Assembly: GCA_016721115.1 (NCBI GenBank)
Contig: JADKIW010000001.1
Span: 635,501 to 699,500, forward strand
Reading direction: 5' to 3'
Source of the DNA: Candidatus Defluviilinea proxima
GTDB lineage: Bacteria > Chloroflexota > Anaerolineae > Anaerolineales > Villigracilaceae
Length of the DNA stretch: 64,000 bases
Shown here: positions 25,442-32,929 of the stretch, in pieces
Layout of the letters: each line of letters begins with the position of its first letter
Position numbering within the stretch: position 1 is the first letter of the stretch
Translations under genes and position numbers: made by a program
Notes under the pieces: model-generated
Databases searched by the model: none
Seen by the model: only the letters and a program-made list of their open reading frames with translations
What the model was told of the DNA's origin: nothing

Positions 25442-25670
25442 CAAAAAGTCTCACGAATGTGAGGCTTTTTTCTTTCTAGGGTCAGGTGTTTCCCTCATGG
25501 GGATGATACGAGTCCTTTAGCGCCCACAAAAAGTCTCACGAATGTGAGGCTTTTTCTTTCCAGGGTCAGGTGTTTCCCACAGGGGGATGATACGAGTCCC
25601 TTAGTGCCCACAAAAAGTCTCACAACAAGTGGGACTTTTTCTTTCCAAGGTCAAATATTTCCCGCAGGGA
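25414..25670 (+). repeat. Tandem decayed copies of tRNA-Val 3' end plus terminator
   Basis: After the tRNA, units carrying the tRNA 3' end (TTAGCGCCCACAAAAAG) and its terminator hairpin (GTCTCAC/GTGAGGC and T-run) repeat at a period of 84-85 bases: hairpins at about 25448, 25533 and 25617. Copy three has TTAGTGCCCA and compensatory stem changes, and a fourth is nearly gone. Between tRNA 3' ends lies a spacer with GGTCAGGTGTTTCCC. These look like residual attachment-site-type copies or a decayed tandem duplication. Confidence 0.85.
25443..25475 (+). terminator. tRNA-Val terminator
   Basis: GTCTCAC paired with GTGAGGC across GAAT, followed by a T-run. Two more copies occur at 25528-25560 and 25612-25645. 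Confidence 0.85.
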
Positions 25671-25790
25671 ATCTTCGAGAAACCAAACAACCCATTCGGG
25701 CGGGGCTTTTCTTTGCAGAGAGACCTGTTTTGGGCCAAATCTTTACACATAAGATAGTCGCATTGTAAAAATCTTTCAGTATTAGGGGAT

Positions 25791-25861
25791 TTGTGATATT
25801 TTTCAGTGAACTTTCGTATAATGTAGAGAGCCCCTTTGTAAGATAGGGGTAAAGGTATTTT
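25791..25861 (+). promoter_or_regulatory. Putative promoter and 5' hairpin of histidine kinase operon
   Basis: TATAAT at 25817-25822 with a loosely spaced TTGTGA at 25791-25796, then a 5' leader hairpin CCCCT/AGGGG at 25831-25849 before the GTG start. The -35 spacing (20) is long, so the promoter is tentative. Confidence 0.4.
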
Positions 25862-27739
25862 GTGAGCATTCGTTTTAAGGTCATTCTGCCATATTTGCTA
25901 TTAACGCTCCTCGTCGCAGTGACAGGCGCTTATGTAGTTACACGTCTTGTCTCCAATTCTCTTGAAGAACGTCTTTCGAATCAATTGCTCGAGGCAGGAC
26001 GCGTCGTCTCCGATTCCATGGCGCGAAAAGAAATTGACCATTTCCAGGATGCACGTGTCATCGCCTTTACACGCGGACTGGGCGAAGCGTTAAAGAATGG
26101 GGATACAGAAAAGATCATATTACTGGCAAAGCCAGCCGCGGGTGGGCTGAACGTCGAAAGTCTAATCCTATTTGATGGTCAGGGACGTGAAGCGCTTCAC
26201 ATCATCAAACAAACCAACAATTCAATTCAGGATGTCACCATGCTAGGGGCTCAGACCAAATTTTCAATGGTCAACGAACTGCTTGGCGAGAACAATCCTG
26301 AGAGTCTCCCTCGACGCGTTTTATCAACTGACCCCGTGGATGGACGTCAATATTATTTCACAACCATTCCCATCGCCTTCGAAAATAATGTTGTCGGTGC
26401 GGTGATGGTAGGCACATCGTTAAACACATTGATGCCCGAATTGAAAGCCACATCATCCTCTGATGTTATTTTCTATGCCAACAACGGACAGGCGATTGGA
26501 TCTACATTCGGGGTCAGCACTACAGATCCTCTCCTTCTGCAAACTCTTTCCATCGGAACAGATTTCTTCAACGAAGTCATCAACCAGGATAATTCTGTAC
26601 AAGGCAAAAACTTCCAAGTGGATGGGCGCTATTACCGCAATGGGTTTGGCCCACTAAAGATAGCCAACGACCGCATCGCCGTGTTCGCAGTTGTCCTACC
26701 TATGCAGTTCGTTGTTGAACAAAGTTCAGTCAACCGCAACAACTATATCTTCCTATATTCAGCCGCAATGGTCGCCGTGATCTTGGTAGGCTATCTCATT
26801 GCCCGCATAATCATCAATCCACTTTCCTCATTGGTAAAAACTTCGCGCGCCATCGCAGATGGTGACTTGACCAAACGCACTGGCGTCAAAACCAACGACG
26901 AGATCGGCAAACTAGCCGACACATTCGACGAAATGGCCGAAAGCCTGCAACAACGCACTCAGGATCTGGAAAAATCCAACGAGACTCTCGCACAAATGGA
27001 TCGTACCAAGATCCGTTTCATTCAAGTCTCTGCACATGAACTGCGTACCCCTCTGACTCTTGTGCAGGGGTATGCACAAATGGTCCAGCTCAAAGCCAAA
27101 GACAACAAGGCCTTTGAAAAATACGCCAAGGGCATCATGGATGGCACAACACGCATGGTGGACATTGTTGACAACCTCCTAGATGCTTCGAGAATAGATA
27201 GTCACCTTTTGGATATTTCTCCCTCCGATGTTCAAGTCATAGATCTAATCGAAAAAGCACAAAAAGCATTCGGTGAATCTCTCAAGGAGAGAAATATCGC
27301 CTTCTCCACCGATGGCATAGCAGAACTTCCAACCATTCAAGCCGACAAAGGTTTGCTATACAAAGTCTTTTATCATGTCATTATGAACGCCATCAAATAC
27401 ACACCCGATGGCGGTTCCATTGCCATTAGCGGCCATGCCTTTCACGATGGCAATGGTCAATCGGAAGTTGAAGTCCAGATCAAAGATACCGGCATCGGCG
27501 TGGACCAGCAAGACCATGAACTTGTCTTTGAAAAGTTCTACCAGACCGGCGATGTGCTCCTGCATTCCTCAGGTAAAACAAAATTCAAGGGAGGCGGACC
27601 CGGTCTTGGTCTCGCCATCTCACGCGGCATCATGGATGCCCACCACGGTCGCATTTGGCTGAAAAGTCCCGGCCACGATGAAGAGACCAATCCCGGTACG
27701 ACAGTCTTCATTCGCCTGCCGGTAAGCGGAAACGCATAA
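25862..27739 (+). CDS. Membrane-bound sensor histidine kinase
   Basis: A 625-residue kinase starting at GTG. One hydrophobic segment near residues 7-30 and another near 297-320 flank an extracellular sensing domain that looks like a CACHE-type fold. A HAMP linker follows (about 322-373), then HisKA with phospho-acceptor His392 in VSAHELRTPLTLVQGY, then HATPase with DTGIGVDQQDH and GGGPGLGLAISRG. It should phosphorylate a response regulator, which is not in the window. The adjacent DUF11 surface protein starts one base after its stop, suggesting co-transcription. Signal unknown. Confidence 0.92.
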   Translation: MSIRFKVILPYLLLTLLVAVTGAYVVTRLVSNSLEERLSNQLLEAGRVVSDSMARKEIDHFQDARVIAFTRGLGEALKNGDTEKIILLAKPAAGGLNVESLILFDGQGREALHIIKQTNNSIQDVTMLGAQTKFSMVNELLGENNPESLPRRVLSTDPVDGRQYYFTTIPIAFENNVVGAVMVGTSLNTLMPELKATSSSDVIFYANNGQAIGSTFGVSTTDPLLLQTLSIGTDFFNEVINQDNSVQGKNFQVDGRYYRNGFGPLKIANDRIAVFAVVLPMQFVVEQSSVNRNNYIFLYSAAMVAVILVGYLIARIIINPLSSLVKTSRAIADGDLTKRTGVKTNDEIGKLADTFDEMAESLQQRTQDLEKSNETLAQMDRTKIRFIQVSAHELRTPLTLVQGYAQMVQLKAKDNKAFEKYAKGIMDGTTRMVDIVDNLLDASRIDSHLLDISPSDVQVIDLIEKAQKAFGESLKERNIAFSTDGIAELPTIQADKGLLYKVFYHVIMNAIKYTPDGGSIAISGHAFHDGNGQSEVEVQIKDTGIGVDQQDHELVFEKFYQTGDVLLHSSGKTKFKGGGPGLGLAISRGIMDAHHGRIWLKSPGHDEETNPGTTVFIRLPVSGNA

Positions 27740-27740
27740 G

Positions 27741-30233
27741 ATGAGCGAAAGAACGGCCCCACCGAAACAGCGACGGCGTGATTGGGTCATCATCCTGATC
27801 ATCCTCCTGCTTGGATTCTTATGCGTGATCATCGCAGGACAATGGGCCATCCGCTTCTCCCCTACCTGGAAGCTGGATACCAATATGGCGTCGAATCTCG
27901 ACCCCAACAGTGACTTCCTCACGAACCGACCTGTCAACTACATCGAACCCCTTGACCCATCCATTCTCACACAGCCGGTATGGGTCAATGTCTTTCTAAC
28001 CCCGGGCGCATTGTTCGATACCCGCACACCTGCGCCCACTGTTTCAGCCGCGCCGATCACACCACAGACAACCATAACAGCAGCAGTACCTACACAAACT
28101 TCAGCAACCACCACCATTACAGCAACTCTTCCAGTTGCTACTAAAACATCTCCCTATATTCCACAACCTACACTAACACCTACTCCCATAAAATCTGTTG
28201 ACCTACGAATCACAAAAACAGACGGGGCCACAACCTATACCGATGGTTCAACCATCACCTACACTATCGTAGTCAGCAATAACGGACCTAGTAACGTGAC
28301 CGGTGCAACCGTGAGCGACGGTCCCAAACCATCTCAAATAACAACTTGGGGATGGTGTGTTGCACCATGTACCCCCACGGTAAGCAGCGCCACAAATCTT
28401 AGTACCACGGTCAACATTGCATCAGGGGCCAGTGTTACCTATACAGTGCGAGCCAACATCAGTCCTAGCGCTACAGGGACTTTGACCAACTCTGCTTCCG
28501 TGAATGCGCCTCTCAGTTACGTAGAGACCGACTCAAACAATAACTCAGCGACAGATACAGACAGTTATGTCCCATCCACTATTTCTGTGGATTTGGGAAT
28601 CACAAAAACAGACGGGGCCACAACCTATACCGTAGGCTCGACCGTCACCTACACTATCGTAGTCAGCAATAACGGACCTAATAACGTGACCGGTGCAACC
28701 GTGAGCGACGGTCCCAAACCACCTCAAATAACAACTTGGGGATGGTGTGTTGCACCATGTACCCCCACGGTAAGTAACGCCACAAATCTCAGCACTACCG
28801 TCAACATTGCATCAGGGGCCAGTGTTACCTATACAGTGCTAGCCAATATCGATGCCAATGCAACAGGAAATTTAAGCAATACTGCTTCCGTAAATGCGCC
28901 TCTCGGTTATACAGATACCAACTCAAGTAACAACATTGCGACCGATCCCGATACCCCTGTCTTCAATTTGGACTTGCAAATCACAAAAGATGATGGCGTC
29001 ACGACTTACATACCCGGCTCATCGGTCACATACACCATTATCGTCTCCAATGCCGGCCCCGCGAATGTGACCGGTGCAACAGTAGCTGATACATTCTCAT
29101 CCTCCATAACTGCAACTTGGACCTGTTTGGCATCCACCGGTGCAAGTTGCACAGCAAGTGGAAGCGGAAGTATCAACGATATCGTGGATATTCCTGTTAG
29201 TGGTTCGTTGACATATACAGTCAATGCCAGCATCGCATCATCGGCAAGTGGGGTCCTGTCCAACATGGCAACAGTCACAGCCCCCAGTGGATACACAGAT
29301 ACCAACCCCGCTAACAACTCCGCCACAGATAATGACAACCAGAGTTCATCGGCAGACCTTGAAATCACCACCCATACAGATAATTCATCACATTATGTTC
29401 CAAATGCCGTGAAAACATATACCATCGTCGTTGCCAATGCAGGGCCATCCAATGTCACTGGTGCGACATTTACAAATAATTTCAACCCAACACTTAACGC
29501 AAATATCACCAGTTGGACTTGCTTAGCGACAGGATTGGCAACATGCACGACAAGCGGCGGAGCAGGCGATATCATTGATGTAGTTAACATTCCCGCTGGC
29601 GAATCCATAACCTACGCTGTTTTCGCGACGGCCATAGGGACGCCTTCCGGCGATCTCGTGAACACGGCCTCAATAAATTCAACTCTTGATGTTGATACCA
29701 GTACTGATACAGATATTTTGTTCGTCTCTTCCGGCACATCAAACGGAGGAAATATCGGCACAACACAAGATAGCCAAATTGATGTTCTGCCTTCGGGAGG
29801 TTCTCTCATCCTCACCTTGAGTTCCCCAATTACAATAGGAACACACCCAGGAGATGACCTGATCTACTACGAACAGGACCTTGGCGGCTATATCGCCATG
29901 GACTGGATCATTCTGGAGGTCAGTGACGGTTCCAACTGGTATACAATATTCAATTGGGGAGATGGCTCTCCAAACCCCGGCACGAACGTAAACGTTGTAA
30001 CGACACCGGCAAACACAGCGGATTGTTCTGGTGAAGCCGATAACTGTAATATCGATGGCGCATTCCCCTTGGCGGACTACCTTAACAATAACATTTATTC
30101 AGGCATCACTATCAACATAGATAATTTCGGCATTCCTGCCGGTACCGTGATACGATACATCCGTATCACTGCCCCTGCAAGTGATGTGCCCCCCGATGGC
30201 GCTGGCATTGATGGTATTTATGTAACCCCATAA
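27741..30233 (+). CDS. Secreted DUF11-repeat surface protein
   Basis: An 830-residue protein with one membrane segment near residues 15-38 (WVIILIILLLGFLCVIIAG), then a Thr/Pro-rich linker and four DUF11 Ig-like domains (from about residue 150, 285, 410 and 540). The blocks repeat DLRITKTDGATTYT, VTGATVSDG and TDSNNNSATDTD. The first two are nearly identical in DNA at an offset of 390 bases. A C-terminal part (residues about 675-830) has a beta-rich fold with DSNWYTIFNW-type and IRYIRITAP features. It probably projects from the cell surface as a stalk or adhesin. It follows the kinase immediately. Confidence 0.85.
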   Translation: MSERTAPPKQRRRDWVIILIILLLGFLCVIIAGQWAIRFSPTWKLDTNMASNLDPNSDFLTNRPVNYIEPLDPSILTQPVWVNVFLTPGALFDTRTPAPTVSAAPITPQTTITAAVPTQTSATTTITATLPVATKTSPYIPQPTLTPTPIKSVDLRITKTDGATTYTDGSTITYTIVVSNNGPSNVTGATVSDGPKPSQITTWGWCVAPCTPTVSSATNLSTTVNIASGASVTYTVRANISPSATGTLTNSASVNAPLSYVETDSNNNSATDTDSYVPSTISVDLGITKTDGATTYTVGSTVTYTIVVSNNGPNNVTGATVSDGPKPPQITTWGWCVAPCTPTVSNATNLSTTVNIASGASVTYTVLANIDANATGNLSNTASVNAPLGYTDTNSSNNIATDPDTPVFNLDLQITKDDGVTTYIPGSSVTYTIIVSNAGPANVTGATVADTFSSSITATWTCLASTGASCTASGSGSINDIVDIPVSGSLTYTVNASIASSASGVLSNMATVTAPSGYTDTNPANNSATDNDNQSSSADLEITTHTDNSSHYVPNAVKTYTIVVANAGPSNVTGATFTNNFNPTLNANITSWTCLATGLATCTTSGGAGDIIDVVNIPAGESITYAVFATAIGTPSGDLVNTASINSTLDVDTSTDTDILFVSSGTSNGGNIGTTQDSQIDVLPSGGSLILTLSSPITIGTHPGDDLIYYEQDLGGYIAMDWIILEVSDGSNWYTIFNWGDGSPNPGTNVNVVTTPANTADCSGEADNCNIDGAFPLADYLNNNIYSGITINIDNFGIPAGTVIRYIRITAPASDVPPDGAGIDGIYVTP
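28208..28920 (+). repeat. Near-identical internal DNA repeat in DUF11 gene
   Basis: The block beginning at 28208 recurs from 28598, about 390 bases later, for roughly 320 bases with few differences. It encodes the first two DUF11 domains. Other domains in the protein are diverged, so this looks like a recent duplication or conversion. Confidence 0.8.
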
Positions 30234-30242
30234 CCACTCTAT

Positions 30243-30293
30243 TTAAATCAAAACAGGTAAGTCGGAGGAGTCGACTCACCTGTTTTGATTTAA
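30243..30293. terminator. Bidirectional terminator
   Basis: Sixteen-base arms TTAAATCAAAACAGGT (30243-30258) and its complement (30278-30293) between the DUF11 gene and the minus-strand secreted protein. Its AATCAAAACAGG core recurs in the terminator at 54422-54465. Confidence 0.88.
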
Positions 30294-30326
30294 CCGTCCC
30301 GAAGATCTATCGGGGCGTTCCACCTA

Positions 30327-30845
30327 CTACTGATTATTCTGTGCCGGGGGTTGTCCATTCATCGGGCCATTACCGAAACCTTGTCCGTGATGGCCACCAC
30401 CGAAACCCATGCCAAAACTACCGGGCTTCCCGATGTAACCCTTATCGAGCCCTTCCAATAACCAGTCGGCATTCGCTTGCGTGATCGTGCCGTCTTTGAC
30501 AGCCTGCGCAATATTGTCACGCATCTCGGTCACATGCACAGCCTGGATCGCCGCCTGAACATCTTCGATCTTCACACCAGCCGTTGTAGCGAGGTCTTCA
30601 AGCGTTTTGCCTTCCTTCAATGCGGCAGACACTTCATCAGCCGTCATACCAAGCACCTTCGCGGCGGCTTCCAATTCAGCGGTGCCAAGCCCAAAGCCAC
30701 GACCATCACCGGGTCCACGGCCCCCACCCAAAGGTCCAACAGGAGGCGTTTGTCCCTGTGCATACGCCGCAGTGGCACCGATCACACCCACTACCAGTAA
30801 AGCGGCAAGCAATCCACCGATCACGATCAAATATTTTTTAGTCAT
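30327..30845 (-). CDS. Small secreted protein with YckD/DUF2680-like helical repeats
   Basis: A 172-residue protein with a signal peptide (hydrophobic residues about 5-26, then YAQG). A Gly-rich segment is followed by helical blocks AAKVLGMTADEVSAALKEGK and LATTAGVKIEDVQAAIQAVH, then KDGTITQANADWLLEGL, which matches the secreted DUF2680-like pattern. A Gly/His/Gln-rich tail ends it. Function is unknown; such proteins are often stress or metal related. AAGGAGA precedes the ATG. Confidence 0.75.
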   Translation of the reverse strand: MTKKYLIVIGGLLAALLVVGVIGATAAYAQGQTPPVGPLGGGRGPGDGRGFGLGTAELEAAAKVLGMTADEVSAALKEGKTLEDLATTAGVKIEDVQAAIQAVHVTEMRDNIAQAVKDGTITQANADWLLEGLDKGYIGKPGSFGMGFGGGHHGQGFGNGPMNGQPPAQNNQ

Positions 30846-31011
30846 TGTTATTCTCCTTATTTATTGGCTGAACCACGTTCAACCTTGACCCTATGATATT
30901 GGATGGGTGTTATGAGCCTGTGATGCAGATATGTGGAAATTATGTGGAACGAATTGACCACCCTGCCCGTCCCAACTACAATCAAAATATTCAAACAAGG
31001 AGAGGAAACGC

Positions 31012-32136
31012 ATGGGATCTATCAGAAAATTTATACCGGGGATTTTTCTACTCATCTTTTTGATCGCTGGCTTTCAACTTTTTCGCATCTATCGGCAACC
31101 GCTCGGGGCTCCCATTGGCCTGCCTACGCCTACGAAAAACCTTCAACCTACACTGACAGTTTTTCCGCTGGAAACTCTCAACACGCCCACCGAAATTCAA
31201 TCGACAGCCACCGCCACTCCACAGCCTTTGTGTGGCGGGCCAGCCGTGATGAACCTTCTGGCCATCGGCTCAGACTCGCGCGGCAACCATTATCTGTATG
31301 GGCTGGCGGATATCATCCGCCTCGTGCGCGTGGACTTTGTCAATGCGCGTGTGACCATCCTCGAAGTGCCGCGTGATCTGTGGGTGGATATTCCCGAGAT
31401 CGCGGAACACTATGGCATCACGCAAGGAAAGATGAATCAAGCATATCTTTACGGCAACGAGGGACTTGGCTATTACGATGGTCCCGGCGAAGGCCCCGGC
31501 CTGTTAGCCCGTACGTTGAATCTCAATCTTGGCGCGCAACCCGATCACTACATCGCGGTCAATATGAAGACGTTCGAAAACATCGTCAACGCGGTCGGCG
31601 GCATTGACGTGTACCTGCCCTATGAGATCACAACGCGTTCCAAAGAGAATCCTAAAGGCTTTGCCATTCCACCCGGCCAGCATCACGTGGACGGTGAGAC
31701 TGCGTTATGGATCGCACGTGTTCGGCAATACAACGTCTTCACCCGCGCCGAAAACCAGAACATCGTCATGTGCGCACTGCGAAAGAAACTCCTCAGCCCG
31801 TCCACTATAACGGCTGTCCCTGAATTGATCTCCACCTTTCAACGGTACGTTCAAACCGATCTCAGCCCCGAACAGATCAACCAACTTGCCTGCCTCGCGA
31901 CCCAAATGCACGGACAAAACGTGGTCTTCGCCAGTTTCCCCATCGAACTATTCAAAAGCGTCAAACAATTCGACCCACAACTGGGCGACACCACATCCAT
32001 TCTGGATGCGGACAAGAATGTTCTACGCGATTACATTGACCGTTTCCAACAAGGCACGTGGCCCGATCCCAATGTCATTGTTGATGCCACCCCATCACCC
32101 GATCAAACGAACGCAGAATTTTCGTGTGAGGATTAA
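31012..32136 (+). CDS. LytR-CpsA-Psr (LCP) family glycan ligase
   Basis: A 374-residue protein with an N-terminal membrane anchor (residues about 9-26), a Thr/Pro linker and an extracellular LCP domain (about residues 75-350). I see NLLAIGSDSRG, DIIRLVRVDFVN, VPRDLWV and VNMKTFENIVNAVGGIDVYL, the usual LCP core. LCP enzymes transfer lipid-linked glycopolymers to the wall or another acceptor, using Asp and Arg residues as here (SDSRG, PRDL). Its link to the polysaccharide export operon at the left end is functional only by inference. GAGAGG precedes the ATG. Confidence 0.9.
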   Translation: MGSIRKFIPGIFLLIFLIAGFQLFRIYRQPLGAPIGLPTPTKNLQPTLTVFPLETLNTPTEIQSTATATPQPLCGGPAVMNLLAIGSDSRGNHYLYGLADIIRLVRVDFVNARVTILEVPRDLWVDIPEIAEHYGITQGKMNQAYLYGNEGLGYYDGPGEGPGLLARTLNLNLGAQPDHYIAVNMKTFENIVNAVGGIDVYLPYEITTRSKENPKGFAIPPGQHHVDGETALWIARVRQYNVFTRAENQNIVMCALRKKLLSPSTITAVPELISTFQRYVQTDLSPEQINQLACLATQMHGQNVVFASFPIELFKSVKQFDPQLGDTTSILDADKNVLRDYIDRFQQGTWPDPNVIVDATPSPDQTNAEFSCED

Positions 32137-32144
32137 GATGTTAT

Positions 32145-32172
32145 GTAGGGAACGGCAGCTGCCGTCCCCTAC
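32145..32172. repeat. REP palindrome upstream of RAYT
   Basis: Near-perfect palindrome GTAGGG-A-ACGGCAG / CTGCCGTCCCCTAC, 26 bases before the RAYT start. It is one of seven REP-like palindromes in the window. Confidence 0.88.
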
Positions 32173-32185
32173 GGTGCAATGGTTA

Positions 32186-32191
32186 TATAAT
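32186..32191 (+). promoter_or_regulatory. -10 box giving leaderless RAYT transcript
   Basis: TATAAT at 32186-32191 lies six bases before the ATG at 32198, the same spacing as the two MerR promoters. Transcription should start at or next to the ATG. A possible -35 would sit within the REP palindrome. Confidence 0.55.
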
Positions 32192-32197
32192 CTCTAC

Positions 32198-32803
32198 ATG
32201 AGATCCCGCCGTGAACGAAAACCCATGCGTTTGCCAGAATATGATTATTCCTTGCCCGGTGCATACTTCGTCACGGCCTGCACAAAGGACAGGGGATTTC
32301 TATTTGAAACATCAGACTCCAAACTGGCTGTTGAATCTGCATGGCAATCTGTTTTGGATGTGTTCGCCAACATTGAATTGGATGCGTTTATCGTGATGCC
32401 CAATCATATTCATTGCATTCTTTGGATACTAGGGGAAGGTTCGTATCGTTTGCACCCCGGTACGTGGAAGAATGATTCCATTGGTAGGGGTGGGCAGCTG
32501 CCCACTCCTACGGAAGCAGACACAAAATTTGAAACATTGAGCAATATCATCGGGGCATTTAAAACAACAGCGGCAACACGCATCAACAAATTACGTGGTC
32601 TTGTGGGAGTGTCTGTCTGGCAGAAGAGTTTTTACGACCGTATCATCCGTAATGAATTCGAGTTGGAGAAAATTCGGGAATACATTCTCTATAATCCTGT
32701 GAAATGGGCAGAGGACCGCGATAACCCAGCCAACGCAAAATTTGGGGTGCCGGCGAAATCCATTAATGATTATTGGAATGAGATATTCGATTTACATTCG
32801 TAG
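32198..32803 (+). CDS. REP-associated tyrosine transposase (RAYT, Y1_Tnp family)
   Basis: A 201-residue single-domain transposase of the IS200/IS605-related RAYT family. The HUH metal-binding motif is NHIHCI, near residue 69, and the catalytic tyrosine region is YILYNPVKW near residue 170. I set the start at the ATG 32198 (MRSRRERKPMRLPEYDYS), where a leaderless promoter sits, because the longer frame runs into the LCP gene. RAYTs cut and rejoin REP palindromes. The gene is bounded by REP-like palindromes at 32145 and 32800, contains a third (32484-32511) that encodes GRGGQLPTP-type sequence, and ends at a TAG inside the last one. Confidence 0.92.
   Translation: MRSRRERKPMRLPEYDYSLPGAYFVTACTKDRGFLFETSDSKLAVESAWQSVLDVFANIELDAFIVMPNHIHCILWILGEGSYRLHPGTWKNDSIGRGGQLPTPTEADTKFETLSNIIGAFKTTAATRINKLRGLVGVSVWQKSFYDRIIRNEFELEKIREYILYNPVKWAEDRDNPANAKFGVPAKSINDYWNEIFDLHS
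32484..32511. repeat. REP palindrome inside the RAYT coding sequence
   Basis: GTAGGGGTGGGCAG and its complement, in frame within the transposase gene, encoding a segment rich in Gly and Pro between two conserved transposase helices. Its insertion did not break the frame. Confidence 0.85.
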
Positions 32804-32827
32804 GGAACAGCAGCTGCTGTTCCCTAC
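32800..32827. repeat. REP palindrome at the RAYT stop codon
   Basis: GTAGGGAACAGCAG and complement; bases 32801-32803 (TAG) are the RAYT stop codon. Two other genes (60137, 60703) also end within a palindrome of this family. Confidence 0.88.
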
Positions 32828-32929
32828 GAGGTTATGACCTTGACCCTTCCCCCCTCCCGTTCTACAATTCAAATAGATTGACGACAAAGAGGGTGCGCCG
32901 CACTCTTATATCCCCAGGAGACAAAAACA

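Noticed and set aside
25414..25670. CRISPR-like array after tRNA-Val
   Set aside because: The repeats are tRNA 3' ends with terminators, the spacers are also similar between units, and no cas genes are nearby.
31886..32197. Longer transposase frame beginning at 31886
   Set aside because: It overlaps the LCP gene and has no transposase-like sequence; the ATG at 32198 has a promoter six bases before it.
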